DNA from: UBA6115 sp012514225
GTDB lineage: Bacteria; Bacillota; Clostridia; Christensenellales; Aristaeellaceae
Assembly: GCA_036756425.1 (NCBI GenBank)
Contig: DAIOLC010000005.1
Span: 29,139 to 93,138, forward strand
Length of the DNA stretch: 64,000 nt
Direction: 5' to 3'
Below the pieces are notes generated by a model. It did not search any database and had not been told where the DNA came from. It saw nothing but the letters and a program-made list of their open reading frames with translations. Shown one piece after another: positions 33,490-42,246 of this stretch (position 1 is its first letter; each line of letters starts with the position of its first letter). Both the position numbers and the translations under genes were made by a program.

Positions 33490-35199
33490 ATGGACATGCG
33501 GCAATCGGTGGCGGAGCTGCTCCGGGAAGCGGCGCGCGCCGCGTTTCCGCAGCTGCCGGAAGCCGAGCTGCCCCAGCCCGCCATGCTGGAGGTGCCGCCG
33601 GACAGCGAGCTGGGCGACTTCGCCTTCCCCTGCTTCCGGCTCAGCAAGGCGCTTCGCATGGCGCCCCCCGCCATCGCGCAGCAAATCGCCGGCGCCGCGA
33701 ACCGCCCGGAGGTGGCCTCGGCGCAAAACGTCGGCGGTTACGTCAACCTGTTCTTCCACCGGGCGAACTTCGCCCAGAACGTGCTGGAGGACGTGCTGGC
33801 CCGCGGGCGGGACTACGGCCGGGAGCCGGAGAACGGCAGGACGGTCGTCCTGGACTATTCCTCCATCAACATCGCCAAGCGCTTCCATATCGGCCACCTG
33901 TCCACCACCATGCTGGGCAACAGCCTCAAGCGTATTTACGCGCACCTGGGCTGGCGCACCGTGGGCATCAACCACCTGGGCGACTGGGGCACGCAGTTCG
34001 GCAAGATGATCGCGGCCTTCAAGCGCTGGGGCGACTGGGAGATGGTGGAAAAGGGCGGCGTGGACGCGCTGACCGCGCTGTACGTGCGCTTCCACCAGGA
34101 GGAAGAGGGCGACCCCTGCCTGCTGGAGGAGGGGCGCGCCTGGTTCCGCCGGATTGAGGAGGGCGACCCGGAGGCGGCGGAAATCTTCGGCCGCTTCAAG
34201 GAGCTGACCCTGAAGGACGCCCAAAAGGTGTACGACCTGCTGGGCATCACCTTCGATTCCTACAACGGCGAGGCCTTCTTCAACGACAAGATGGGCCGGG
34301 TCATCGACGAGCTGCGCGAAAAGGGCCTGCTGGAGGAAAGCGAGGGCGCCTTCGTGGTGGACCTGGAGGCCTATAAGATGCCGCCCTGCCTCATCCTCAA
34401 GTCCGACGGGGCGACGCTGTACGCCACCCGCGACCTGGCCGCGGCGCTGTGGCGCAAGGACACCTACCATTTCGACAAGTGCCTCTACGTCGTCGCCTAC
34501 CAGCAGAACCTGCACTTCCGCCAGGTGTTCAAGGTGCTGGAGCTGATGGGCTACGGCTGGGCGAAGGACCAGATGGAGCACGTGGCCTTCGGCATGGTCA
34601 GCTACGAGGGCCAGGCCATGTCCACCCGGGAAGGCAACGTCGTCCACCTGGACGAGCTGCTGGCCCGGGCGCAGGAGAAGGCGCTGTCCGTCATCGAGGA
34701 AAAGAGCCCCGGCCTCCCAGGCAAGGCGGACGCCGCCCGGGCCGTGGGCGTGGGTGCGGTGATTTTCACCACCCTACTCAACTCCCGCATCAAGGACATC
34801 GACTTCTGGTGGGACCGCGCGCTCAACTTCGACGGGGACACCGGCCCCTACGTGCAGTACACGCACGCGCGCTGCTGCTCGGTGCTGCGCAAGGCCGAAG
34901 ACAACGGCGCCGCGCCGGATTACCGTGCCCTCACGGATGACGAGGCCCAGGCCGTGCTGCGGCTGCTGTCCCGCTTCCCGGAGGCCATCCGGCAGGCGCA
35001 GAAGGACAACGAGCCCTCCGCCGTTACGCGCGCGACGCTGGACGTCGCCAAGGCCTTCAACAAGTACTACTACGAGCGGCGGATTCTGGACGCGGACGCC
35101 CCGGGCACAAAGGCCCGCCTGGCGCTCACCCGCGCGGTCCGGAACGTCATCGAACTGGGGCTCTCGCTCATCGGGGTCAAGGCCCCGGAGCAAATGTAA
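33490..35199 (+). CDS. argS: Arginine-tRNA ligase
   Basis: 569 residues from ATG 33490 (GGAGGGG upstream); open frame before it is not coding. Class I synthetase: N-terminal additional domain, HIGH motif FHIGH at 132-136, GINHLGDWGTQFGKMI, KMSKS-equivalent MSTREGN starting at residue 377, then the anticodon domain with NFDGDTGPYVQYTHARC and a terminal helix bundle. It leads the plus-strand argS-dapF-dapL-purA cluster. Confidence 0.97.
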   Translation: MDMRQSVAELLREAARAAFPQLPEAELPQPAMLEVPPDSELGDFAFPCFRLSKALRMAPPAIAQQIAGAANRPEVASAQNVGGYVNLFFHRANFAQNVLEDVLARGRDYGREPENGRTVVLDYSSINIAKRFHIGHLSTTMLGNSLKRIYAHLGWRTVGINHLGDWGTQFGKMIAAFKRWGDWEMVEKGGVDALTALYVRFHQEEEGDPCLLEEGRAWFRRIEEGDPEAAEIFGRFKELTLKDAQKVYDLLGITFDSYNGEAFFNDKMGRVIDELREKGLLEESEGAFVVDLEAYKMPPCLILKSDGATLYATRDLAAALWRKDTYHFDKCLYVVAYQQNLHFRQVFKVLELMGYGWAKDQMEHVAFGMVSYEGQAMSTREGNVVHLDELLARAQEKALSVIEEKSPGLPGKADAARAVGVGAVIFTTLLNSRIKDIDFWWDRALNFDGDTGPYVQYTHARCCSVLRKAEDNGAAPDYRALTDDEAQAVLRLLSRFPEAIRQAQKDNEPSAVTRATLDVAKAFNKYYYERRILDADAPGTKARLALTRAVRNVIELGLSLIGVKAPEQM

Positions 35200-35233
35200 G
35201 GCCGGGCGGCCCGGCGGCGAAAAGGAGACGGAT

Positions 35234-36067
35234 ATGCGCTTCACCAAAATGCACGGCATCGGCAACGACTACATCTTCGTCAACTGCTTCGAGGAAATCG
35301 TGCAGGACCCCTCCCGGCAGGCGCTGGTGATGAGCCGGCCGCACTTCGGCGTGGGCGCGGACGGGCTGGTGCTGCTCGAGCGCTCCGAGACGGCGGACTT
35401 CGGCATGCGCATCTTCAACGCCGACGGCTCGGAGGCGGAGATGTGCGGCAACGCCGCCCGCTGCATCGGCAAGTTCGTCTACGAGCGGGGGATGACGGAG
35501 AAGACCGAGCTGACGCTGGAGACCAAGGCCGGCATCCGGCAGCTAACCCTGACGGCGGACAAGGGCAAGGTGTCCCGCGTGAAGGTGGACATGGGCTCCC
35601 CGGAGCTCAACCCCCGCAACATCGCCGTGGACCTGCCCGGGGAAATCGTGCTGCGCCACCGGCTGCAGATCCTGGGGCAGAACTGGTACATCACCTGCGT
35701 CAATATGGGCAACCCCCACTGCGTCATCTTCGTCAAGGATCCGGAGGCCATCGACGTGCCCACCCTGGGGCCGATGTTTGAAAACCACCCGCTCTTCCCC
35801 CGGCGCACCAACGTGGAGTTCGTCCGGGTCATCCGGCGCGATGTGCTGCAGATGCGCGTGTGGGAGCGCGGCGCGGGGGAGACCCTGGCCTGCGGCACCG
35901 GCGCCTCCGCCGCTCTGGTCGCGGCTGTGCTGGGCGGGCTGAGCGACCGGACGGTGCAGATGAAGCTGACCGGCGGCAACCTGGAGCTGAGCTGGAACGC
36001 GGAGGACAACCACGTCTACCAGTCCGGCCCCGCGGAGTACGTCTTCGACGGCGAGTGGCTGGGCTGA
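35234..36067 (+). CDS. dapF: Diaminopimelate epimerase
   Basis: 277 residues from ATG 35234 with AAAGGAG upstream. Converts LL- to meso-diaminopimelate for peptidoglycan and lysine. Two catalytic cysteines are present: Cys71 in EAEMCGNAARC and Cys220 in TLACGTGASAA. N-terminal MHGIGNDYIFV and NMGNPHCVIFV are typical. The next gene, dapL, supplies its substrate, 7 bases downstream. Confidence 0.97.
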   Translation: MRFTKMHGIGNDYIFVNCFEEIVQDPSRQALVMSRPHFGVGADGLVLLERSETADFGMRIFNADGSEAEMCGNAARCIGKFVYERGMTEKTELTLETKAGIRQLTLTADKGKVSRVKVDMGSPELNPRNIAVDLPGEIVLRHRLQILGQNWYITCVNMGNPHCVIFVKDPEAIDVPTLGPMFENHPLFPRRTNVEFVRVIRRDVLQMRVWERGAGETLACGTGASAALVAAVLGGLSDRTVQMKLTGGNLELSWNAEDNHVYQSGPAEYVFDGEWLG

Positions 36068-36074
36068 GGCCGGG

Positions 36075-37310
36075 ATGATGCAGGTCAACGCGCACATCCA
36101 CCGGATGCCCGCCCAGTACCTCTTTGCGGACATCGCCAGGCGGGTGAAGGAATACGAGGCGGAACACCCCGGGAAGCGGCTCATCCGCATGGGCATCGGC
36201 GACGTGACCCTGCCCCTGGCGCCTATCGTGGCGGAGGCCTTCGCGCAGGCCGCGCGGGGCATGGGGCAGAAGGAGGGCTTCCACGGCTACGGGCCGGACG
36301 GCGGCTATCCCTTCCTGGTCGAGGCCATCCTGAAAAACGACTATGAGGCGCGGGGCGTCTCCCTCCAGCCGGACGAGGTTTTCGTGTCCGACGGCGCGAA
36401 GACCGACGCCGGGGCGCTGCAGGAGCTGTTCTCCCCGGACGCGCGCATCGCGGTGACCGACCCGGTCTACCCCGTGTACGTGGACGCCAACGCCATGGCC
36501 GGCCGGCTGGGCGCCTTCCGGGACGGCCGGTGGGAAAAGCTGGTCACCCTGCCCTGCGGCTGGGAAAACGGCTTCGTGCCGCAGATGCCCGAAGAGCGCG
36601 TGGACGTGCTCTACCTGTGCTACCCCAACAACCCCACCGGCACGGTGCTCACCTGGGAGCAGCTGGCCGCCGTCGTCGATTGGGCGCTTCAACACGGCGT
36701 CCTGCTCATTTTCGACGCCGCCTACAAGGCCTTCGTCACCGACCCGGACATTCCGCTGAGCATCTATGAAATCCCCGGCGCGAAGGAGTGCGCCGTCGAG
36801 TGCTGCTCCTTCTCCAAGACCGCCGGCTTCACCGGCGTGCGCTGCGCCTGGACCGTCATCCCCAAAGCCCTCAAGGGCCGCCTGCCGGAGGGGGGCGAGG
36901 CCTCCCTCAACGCGCTGTGGAAACGCAACCGCGGCAGCAAGTTCAACGGCGTCTCCTACCCCGTGCAGAAGGCCGCCCAGGCTGTCTATTCGCCCGAGGG
37001 CAGGGCGCAGACCGGCGAGGCCATCGCCTATTACCTGAAAAACGCTGGGCTGCTTCGCGGCGCCCTGCGCGGCGCGGGCTTCGACCCCGCCGGCGGCGTG
37101 CACGCGCCCTACCTGTGGCTCAAGGCGCCCGGGGGCATGAGCGGCTGGCAGTTCTTCGACTACCTGATGGACAAGGCCGGCGTCGTGGGCACGCCTGGGG
37201 AGGGCTTCGGCGCGGCCGGCGCGGGCTGTTTCCGGCTGACTGCCTTTTCCACCCGGGAAGACACCGAGCAGGCCGCCGGCAGGGTGCTGGAAGCGCTCAA
37301 GGCGCTGTAG
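36075..37310 (+). CDS. dapL: LL-diaminopimelate aminotransferase
   Basis: 411 residues. A fold-type I PLP enzyme that makes LL-diaminopimelate from tetrahydrodipicolinate in one step, bypassing the acylated route. Signatures: ADIARRVKEYEAEHPGKRLI, YGPDGGYPFLVEAI, FVSDGAKTDAGALQELF, YLCYPNNPTGTVLT and SFSKTAGFTGVRCAW with PLP Lys248. Adjacent to dapF, confirming the pathway. ATGATG start; the first is used here. Confidence 0.95.
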   Translation: MMQVNAHIHRMPAQYLFADIARRVKEYEAEHPGKRLIRMGIGDVTLPLAPIVAEAFAQAARGMGQKEGFHGYGPDGGYPFLVEAILKNDYEARGVSLQPDEVFVSDGAKTDAGALQELFSPDARIAVTDPVYPVYVDANAMAGRLGAFRDGRWEKLVTLPCGWENGFVPQMPEERVDVLYLCYPNNPTGTVLTWEQLAAVVDWALQHGVLLIFDAAYKAFVTDPDIPLSIYEIPGAKECAVECCSFSKTAGFTGVRCAWTVIPKALKGRLPEGGEASLNALWKRNRGSKFNGVSYPVQKAAQAVYSPEGRAQTGEAIAYYLKNAGLLRGALRGAGFDPAGGVHAPYLWLKAPGGMSGWQFFDYLMDKAGVVGTPGEGFGAAGAGCFRLTAFSTREDTEQAAGRVLEALKAL

Positions 37311-37380
37311 GCGCGTTTACGGGACGAATAAAGAGGACTTGATTGCGGTGCCGTTCCACGCAATGCAAAAGGAGAAGGGC

Positions 37381-38658
37381 ATGATTCGCGCGATTGTGGG
37401 CGCCAACTGGGGCGACGAGGGCAAGGGCAAGCTGACCGACGTGCTGGCGGAGCACAGCGACCTGGTGGTCCGCTTCCAGGGCGGCGCCAACGCCGGCCAC
37501 ACCATCATCAACCAGTTCGGCAAGTTCGCCCTGCACCTGCTGCCCAGCGGCATCTTCCACCCGGAGGTGCAAAACGTCATCGGCCCCGGCGTCGCGCTGG
37601 ACCCGGAGGCGCTGTTCCAGGAGCTGGACAGCCTGAAGGACCGGGGGGTGCCCGCGCCGCGGCTGACGGTGTCCGACCGCGCCCAGGTGCTGATGGATTT
37701 CCATATCCTGCTGGACACCCTGGAGGAGGAACGGCTGGGCGGGCGCAAGTTCGGCTCCACCAAGTCGGGCATCGCGCCGTTTTATTCCGACAAGTACGCC
37801 AAGGTGGGCATCCAGGCCTGCCAGCTGACGGACCGGGAATTGCTGCGCGAGCGGCTAAGGAACTCCCTGGAAAAGAAGAACGTGCTGATGGAGCACCTGT
37901 ACCGTCACGAAAAGCTGGACGCGGACGCGCTGACAGAGAAGTATTACGCGCTGGGGCAGCGGCTCAAGCCCTACCTGGCCGACACCTCCCTGCTGCTGGA
38001 CGAGGCCGTGAAGGCGGGCCGCGACATCCTGCTGGAGGGCCAGCTGGGCGCCCTGCGCGACCCGGACCACGGCATTTACCCCTATGTCACCTCCTCCTCG
38101 CCCCTGGCCGGCTATGCCGCCGTGGGCGCAGGCCTGCCGCCCTGGGCCATCCACGAGGTCATCGCCGTCACCAAGGCTTATTCCTCCAGCGTGGGCGCGG
38201 GCGTGTTCCCGACCCAGCTGTTCGGGCAGGAGGCGGAGGAGCTGCGCCGCCGCGGCGGGGACGCGGGCGAGTACGGCGCCAAGACCGGACGCCCGCGGGA
38301 CGTGGGCTGGTTTGACGCCGTAGCCACCCGGCACGGCTGCCTGGTGCAGGGCGCGACCGCCGTCGCGATGACCAACCTGGACGTCATGGGCTACCTGGAC
38401 GAGATTCCCGTCTGCGCCGCCTACGAACTGGACGGGCAGACCATCGGGCACTTCCCCGTCACCCAGGACCTGCGCCGCGTCAAGCCGGTTTACGTGACCC
38501 TGCCCGGATGGAAAACCGACATCCGGGGCGAGACGGATTACAGCCGCCTGCCCCGCCAGTGCCGGGAGTATGTGGAGACCGTCGAGCGGCTCATCAAAAC
38601 GCCCATCACCCTGCTGTCCACCGGCCCCCGGCGCGAGGAAATCTGCCGGCGGGGCTGA
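37381..38658 (+). CDS. purA: Adenylosuccinate synthetase
   Basis: 425 residues from ATG 37381, with AAAGGAG 6 bases upstream. GTP-dependent first step from IMP to AMP. N-terminal GANWGDEGKGKLTDVL is the purA signature with the catalytic Asp/Lys; QGGANAGHTI, GSTKSGIAPFYSDK, LLEGQLGALRDPDHGIYPYV and the C-terminal STGPRREEI complete it. Seventy bases after dapL, likely co-transcribed. Confidence 0.97.
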   Translation: MIRAIVGANWGDEGKGKLTDVLAEHSDLVVRFQGGANAGHTIINQFGKFALHLLPSGIFHPEVQNVIGPGVALDPEALFQELDSLKDRGVPAPRLTVSDRAQVLMDFHILLDTLEEERLGGRKFGSTKSGIAPFYSDKYAKVGIQACQLTDRELLRERLRNSLEKKNVLMEHLYRHEKLDADALTEKYYALGQRLKPYLADTSLLLDEAVKAGRDILLEGQLGALRDPDHGIYPYVTSSSPLAGYAAVGAGLPPWAIHEVIAVTKAYSSSVGAGVFPTQLFGQEAEELRRRGGDAGEYGAKTGRPRDVGWFDAVATRHGCLVQGATAVAMTNLDVMGYLDEIPVCAAYELDGQTIGHFPVTQDLRRVKPVYVTLPGWKTDIRGETDYSRLPRQCREYVETVERLIKTPITLLSTGPRREEICRRG

Positions 38659-38711
38659 GCGGCTTTCATCTTGAAGACAACGCGCCGTCCATGACGCCAG
38701 AGGAGAAGCCC

Positions 38712-39581
38712 ATGTCCGGAACCCATTCCGTAACCTCCGGTACCCAGGGCGCCCGCGGCGCCCTTCTGGTCATGCTGGCCGGCGTGGTCTGGAGCTTCGC
38801 GGGGCTGCTGGCCAAGTGGGTGCCCTGGTCGGCCTGGTCCATCATCGGCGGGCGCGCGCTGGTGGCGGTGCTGTTCTTCGGCCTGGCGCGGCGCAGCTTC
38901 GTCCCCCGCTTCAGCGGCGGCGTATGGCTGGGCGCCCTGGGGGTCATGCTGACCTCCTCGCTGTTCATCCTGGCCAACAAGCTGACCAGCGCCGCCAACG
39001 CCATCGTGCTGCAGTATGCCATGCCCATCGTGGTCATCTTCGCCAGCTGGCTGTTTTACCGGCAGAAGCCCGGCCGCATCGACCTGCTCGCCAGCGCCAT
39101 CGCCCTGGCGGGCATCCTTTTGTGCTTCCTGGGCGGCCTGGGCCGCGGCAGCCTGCCGGGCGACCTGGTCGCCCTGTCCACCGCCTTCACCTTCGCGCTG
39201 GTCTTCTTCGCCGCGCGCTTCCCGGACACCGACCCGATGGACTACACCTACCTGGGCACCCTGCTCAACTGCCTCTTTTTGCTGTACGTCCCCTTTGACC
39301 CGCAGTTCTCCCTGGGCGCAAGCGGCCTGGTCGGCATCCTGCTGATGGGCCTGTGCCTGGGCGGCGGCTACATCCTGTTCTCCGCCGGCATGCGCACCCG
39401 CGTGCACCCGGTCACCGCCTCCATCGTCGCCAACGTCGAACCCGTCCTCAACCCGCTGTGGGCCTTCCTCTTCCTACGGGAGAACCCCGGGACGCTCTCC
39501 CTGCTGGGCGCCGCCCTGGTCATCCTCAGCGTCAGCGTCTACGCCCTGCTCAAGGGGAGGAGCCGGCAGGCGGCGGAATAG
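38712..39581 (+). CDS. EamA/DMT-superfamily permease
   Basis: 289 residues from ATG 38712 (AGGAG upstream; an earlier ATG at 38694 is possible). Ten membrane helices in two EamA repeats: first repeat LVMLAGVVWSFAGLLAKWVP to SLFILANKLTSAANAIVLQY, second repeat LVALSTAFTFALVFFAARF to VTASIVANVEPVLNPLWAF. Such carriers move small metabolites; the substrate is unknown. Last gene of the argS cluster, followed by a repeat-rich spacer. Confidence 0.88.
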   Translation: MSGTHSVTSGTQGARGALLVMLAGVVWSFAGLLAKWVPWSAWSIIGGRALVAVLFFGLARRSFVPRFSGGVWLGALGVMLTSSLFILANKLTSAANAIVLQYAMPIVVIFASWLFYRQKPGRIDLLASAIALAGILLCFLGGLGRGSLPGDLVALSTAFTFALVFFAARFPDTDPMDYTYLGTLLNCLFLLYVPFDPQFSLGASGLVGILLMGLCLGGGYILFSAGMRTRVHPVTASIVANVEPVLNPLWAFLFLRENPGTLSLLGAALVILSVSVYALLKGRSRQAAE

Positions 39582-39751
39582 GGAGGAGGGCGGGGGATTC
39601 CACCCCCCTCGCCCCCTGGCAAGGGACTTCGTCCCTTGACCCGGAAGGGAAATATAGGGGAGCCCTCCGGCCGGGAGCCAGGAAAAGGATGTTCTTGAAG
39701 GGTGATGGTTCCGCCGCTGAAGCGGCGCGAATAAGAAACCAAGGCAATGAA

Positions 39752-39785
39752 CAAGCCCGGGGACGAAGCCCCGGGCTTTGCAGTG
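39752..39785. repeat. 34-bp direct repeat, copy 1
   Basis: Identical to 40002-40035. Its core is the stem AAGCCCGGGG / CCCCGGGCTT with loop ACGAAG-like bases, ending TTGCAGTG. The stem equals hairpin 2 of the larger element at 51655-51720. Confidence 0.85.
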
Positions 39786-39787
39786 TG

Positions 39788-39817
39788 TCAAAGAAGTGTC
39801 TGCGGACACTTCTTTGA
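39788..39817. terminator. Perfect 13-bp hairpin
   Basis: TCAAAGAAGTGTC (39788-39800) and GACACTTCTTTGA (39805-39817), 4-base loop. Unlike the GC-rich repeats around it, this stem is balanced in composition. Confidence 0.65.
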
Positions 39818-40001
39818 TTAAGCAGGAACGGGAATTTCTGCCTGTTCGGCATCGCTATGCTTGCCTCACGGCCGGCAGAAATTCGCGGAAATGTTTTGTC
39901 TAAAGCCAAAACCCGCGGCACCGCACATGTCGCTGCCGCGGATTACCATCAGAGGGCTTCGCCCTCCGATACCTCCCATGAAATGGTTTTTTGACAGTCT
40001 G

Positions 40002-40035
40002 CAAGCCCGGGGACGAAGCCCCGGGCTTTGCAGTG
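40002..40035. repeat. 34-bp direct repeat, copy 2
   Basis: Base-for-base identical to 39752-39785, 250 bp apart, just before the PfkB gene end. Confidence 0.85.
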
Positions 40036-40046
40036 GAATCCTCCCC

Positions 40047-41057
40047 TTATGCCCCGCCCATCTCCCGGTAGAAGGCCAGCGCCTCCGGCGCGGGCCGGAC
40101 GGCGGAATAGCTGTCGGGCCCCCCCAGCGAGCAGGCGGCGGAGGCGATGCCGAGGCGCAGGGCGTCGCTCAGCGACCGGTCCTCGTGCGCGGCGTAGAGC
40201 ACGCCGGCGCAGAAGGCGTCCCCGGCGCCGGTGGTCCCCTTGATATAGCCCTCCGGCAGCCGCAGGGAGGGCAGGCTTTCAAACCGCCTGTCCCCGTCCA
40301 TCCCGAAGGCGCCCTCCGGGCAGTGGATGACCGCCCAGCGCCGGACGCCCATGTCCTTCAACCGCTCCAGGGCGGGCTCCATGCCGCCTTGTAGCAGGGC
40401 GCCGTCTGCGCTTCGCAGGGTGACGCCGGTAATCTGCTGGGCCTCGTACTCGTTGATGACGCAGTAATCGGCGTATTTCAGCGCGGGGGGCACCAGGCGC
40501 CGGAAGCGGTCCCCGGCCTCGGAGACCACGTCGACGGAGGTAAGCAGGCCCCTTTCCTGCGCGTCGTGCAGCAGGCGCGCCATGCGCGTGCCGAAGGCGT
40601 CGTCCGGCCCGTCCAGCGCGTCCAGCAGCAGGATATAGCCCGCGTGCAGGATTTTCGCCGGCAGCTGGTCCAGCTTCACGTCCTCCACGTCGAACTCCGC
40701 GCCCACGCCGCGGCCGACGAAAAAGGTGCGCTCCCGGGTCTCCTGGCAGTTGAGGACCAGGGTGTAGGAGGTCTGGCCGCGCAGGCCGATGAAGCGGGTG
40801 TCAATGTTCTTGAATTTCCCGAAATGGGACAGGACCATCTGCCCCTCCGGGTCGTTACCGATGAGGCCGGACACGTAGACGGGCAGGTTGCGGTCCAGCT
40901 GGGCCAGGCTCAGGGAGGTGTTGCAGGCCAGGCCGCCCACGGCCATCTCCCTTTCACCCAGGATGGTGGTCAGTTCCCCGCGCCCGGGGTAGCGCGCGAT
41001 GCGGTAGATGACGTCGGCGATGAGGTTGCCCGCCGTGCAGATACCCTGTCTGTCCAT
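40047..41057 (-). CDS. PfkB-family sugar kinase
   Basis: 336 residues. Ribokinase fold: N-terminal GNLIADVIYRIARYPGRGEL and the GGLACNTSLSLAQL signature, C-terminal TTGAGDAFCAGVLYA with the catalytic Asp. Family members phosphorylate sugars or nucleosides; the sequence does not say which. It follows the URO-D family gene by 31 bases and shares its promoter. Both oppose an acetate-kinase homologue, hinting at a small catabolic island. Confidence 0.9.
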   Translation of the reverse strand: MDRQGICTAGNLIADVIYRIARYPGRGELTTILGEREMAVGGLACNTSLSLAQLDRNLPVYVSGLIGNDPEGQMVLSHFGKFKNIDTRFIGLRGQTSYTLVLNCQETRERTFFVGRGVGAEFDVEDVKLDQLPAKILHAGYILLLDALDGPDDAFGTRMARLLHDAQERGLLTSVDVVSEAGDRFRRLVPPALKYADYCVINEYEAQQITGVTLRSADGALLQGGMEPALERLKDMGVRRWAVIHCPEGAFGMDGDRRFESLPSLRLPEGYIKGTTGAGDAFCAGVLYAAHEDRSLSDALRLGIASAACSLGGPDSYSAVRPAPEALAFYREMGGA

Positions 41058-41088
41058 GCCGCCTCCAGAAAGATGTGATGAACCGGGC

Positions 41089-42102
41089 TCAGCCCGCGAA
41101 GTCCCGCGCCGCGCGCTGCATGGCGAACAGCGAGCGGGGCGGCAGGTAGTCCGGCACGCTGTTGCCGGTCCCCACCGCCCAGCCGCCGCGGCCGGACGCG
41201 CGGCGCAGCATGGCCGTCGTCCGCTCGTACACGGCCTGCTCGTCGGCGTTGCACAGGTAGTTCATGTCCAGGCCGCCCAGCAGCGCGATGCGCCCGTGGT
41301 AGCGCTCGTAGGCCTGCTCAATGGGCAGGATGTTGTCCTCGAAGGAATGCTTGGCGTCGTAGCCCATGCCGATGATGTCGTCCATGACCGCGCCCAGCTG
41401 CCCGCAGGAGTGCAAAAACACCGGCCGGCCGGCCGCGTGGGCGGTCTCCACGATTTTCCGGTGCCAGGGGAAGACGTAGCGGCGCATCATCTCCGGGGAC
41501 AGGAAGGTCTGGGAGTTGAAGCCCCAGTCGTCGTTGGAGGAAACCAGGCCGACGGACGCGTACTGCAGCGCGGCCTGGTAATAGCGGACGAGCCGCTCGC
41601 CCACGTTGTCGAAGATGAGGCCTGCCAGTTCCGGCTCGTCGTAGAGCATCATGCACAGGTTTTCGTACCCGCACAGCGACACGACGTTTTCCAGCACGCC
41701 GCCGGGCCCCATGACCATCAGCTTCATGCCCTCCGGCATCGAGCGGTCCATCTCCTTCAGGGCGTGGTCGTCAAACTGCTCCGGCTCCGGCCAGGAAAAG
41801 GCCTCGAAGCTTTTCCAGTCCGTGATTTCCGCGCCGTCGTTCAGGGAACGGGTGTGCAGGGAGGCCACGTCCTTGCTGAAATGGAAGCCGGAGGCGTAGA
41901 TGGTGGAGAAGTCGTAGCCCATCTTCCGGTAGGCCTTCGCGGCGAAGCGCGCGAGGGACAGCCGGTCGTCCCCCGGCAGTTTTTCCCCGTTGACCAGTTC
42001 ATACAGCGGGACGTTCATGAACAGCTCGAACAACACGGGGCGTTCCGGCTCCTCGTTGCGCAGCACGGTGAGCAGCTGGTTGAAATCGGGCGAACGGGCC
42101 AT
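41089..42102 (-). CDS. Uroporphyrinogen decarboxylase (URO-D) family protein
   Basis: 337 residues from the ATG at 42102, which has AAGGAA 8 bases upstream; in-frame ATGs at 42120 and 42150 are less supported. The fold fits the URO-D/MtaA-type superfamily: FLHSCGQLGAVMDDIIGMGY gives the His-x-Cys metal site, and ALLGGLDMNYLC and GTGNSVPDYLPPR follow; the usual later Cys is Ser (GTGNS). No haem synthesis genes or corrinoid protein lie nearby, so it is probably not a true haem enzyme. Many gut Firmicutes carry such genes in sugar or methyl-transfer islands. Function unknown. Confidence 0.82.
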   Translation of the reverse strand: MARSPDFNQLLTVLRNEEPERPVLFELFMNVPLYELVNGEKLPGDDRLSLARFAAKAYRKMGYDFSTIYASGFHFSKDVASLHTRSLNDGAEITDWKSFEAFSWPEPEQFDDHALKEMDRSMPEGMKLMVMGPGGVLENVVSLCGYENLCMMLYDEPELAGLIFDNVGERLVRYYQAALQYASVGLVSSNDDWGFNSQTFLSPEMMRRYVFPWHRKIVETAHAAGRPVFLHSCGQLGAVMDDIIGMGYDAKHSFEDNILPIEQAYERYHGRIALLGGLDMNYLCNADEQAVYERTTAMLRRASGRGGWAVGTGNSVPDYLPPRSLFAMQRAARDFAG

Positions 42103-42148
42103 TTTTTCTGTTCCTTCCATGGGATGCTTATTTCGCTTCAGCCCCGCC

Positions 42149-42178
42149 ATTATAGGGGCTCGCGGCTTTTCCTGTCAA
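42149..42178 (-). promoter_or_regulatory. Consensus promoter for the URO-D/PfkB pair
   Basis: Minus strand TTGACA (42178-42173), 18-base spacer, TATAAT (42154-42149): both hexamers perfect. Confidence 0.8.
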
Positions 42179-42187
42179 ACCTCGCCG

Positions 42188-42217
42188 TTGACGGGAAACG
42201 CACTGAAAAGGTATCCT
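42188..42217 (+). promoter_or_regulatory. Divergent promoter for the kinase homologue
   Basis: TTGACG (42188-42193), 18-base spacer, TATCCT (42212-42217). The two -35 boxes of the divergent pair are only 9 bases apart, so a single regulator could control both. Confidence 0.6.
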
Positions 42218-42246
42218 GCCGGAAAAAGGAGCGGGAGGGCAAGGAC

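Larger units (their letters stand above)
39582..40046. other. Gene-free repeat and hairpin cluster
   Basis: 465 bases with no supported gene. In order: hairpin AAGGGACTTCGTCCCTT near 39618-39638, hairpin CCGCCGCTGAAGCGGCG near 39711, a 34-bp repeat at 39752-39785, a 13-bp perfect hairpin at 39788-39817, an AATTTCTGCC/GGCAGAAATT inverted repeat near 39833-39882, hairpin GAGGGCTTCGCCCTC near 39953, and the second identical 34-bp repeat at 40002-40035. It separates convergent transcripts. Confidence 0.75.

Noticed and set aside
39752..40035. Two identical 34-bp repeats as a CRISPR remnant
   Set aside because: Repeat distance (250 bp) and the shared hairpin with other intergenic copies do not fit repeat-spacer units; no cas genes.
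41089..42102. Haem biosynthesis uroporphyrinogen decarboxylase
   Set aside because: No other haem gene nearby and the HxC metal site points to the broader MtaA-like superfamily.
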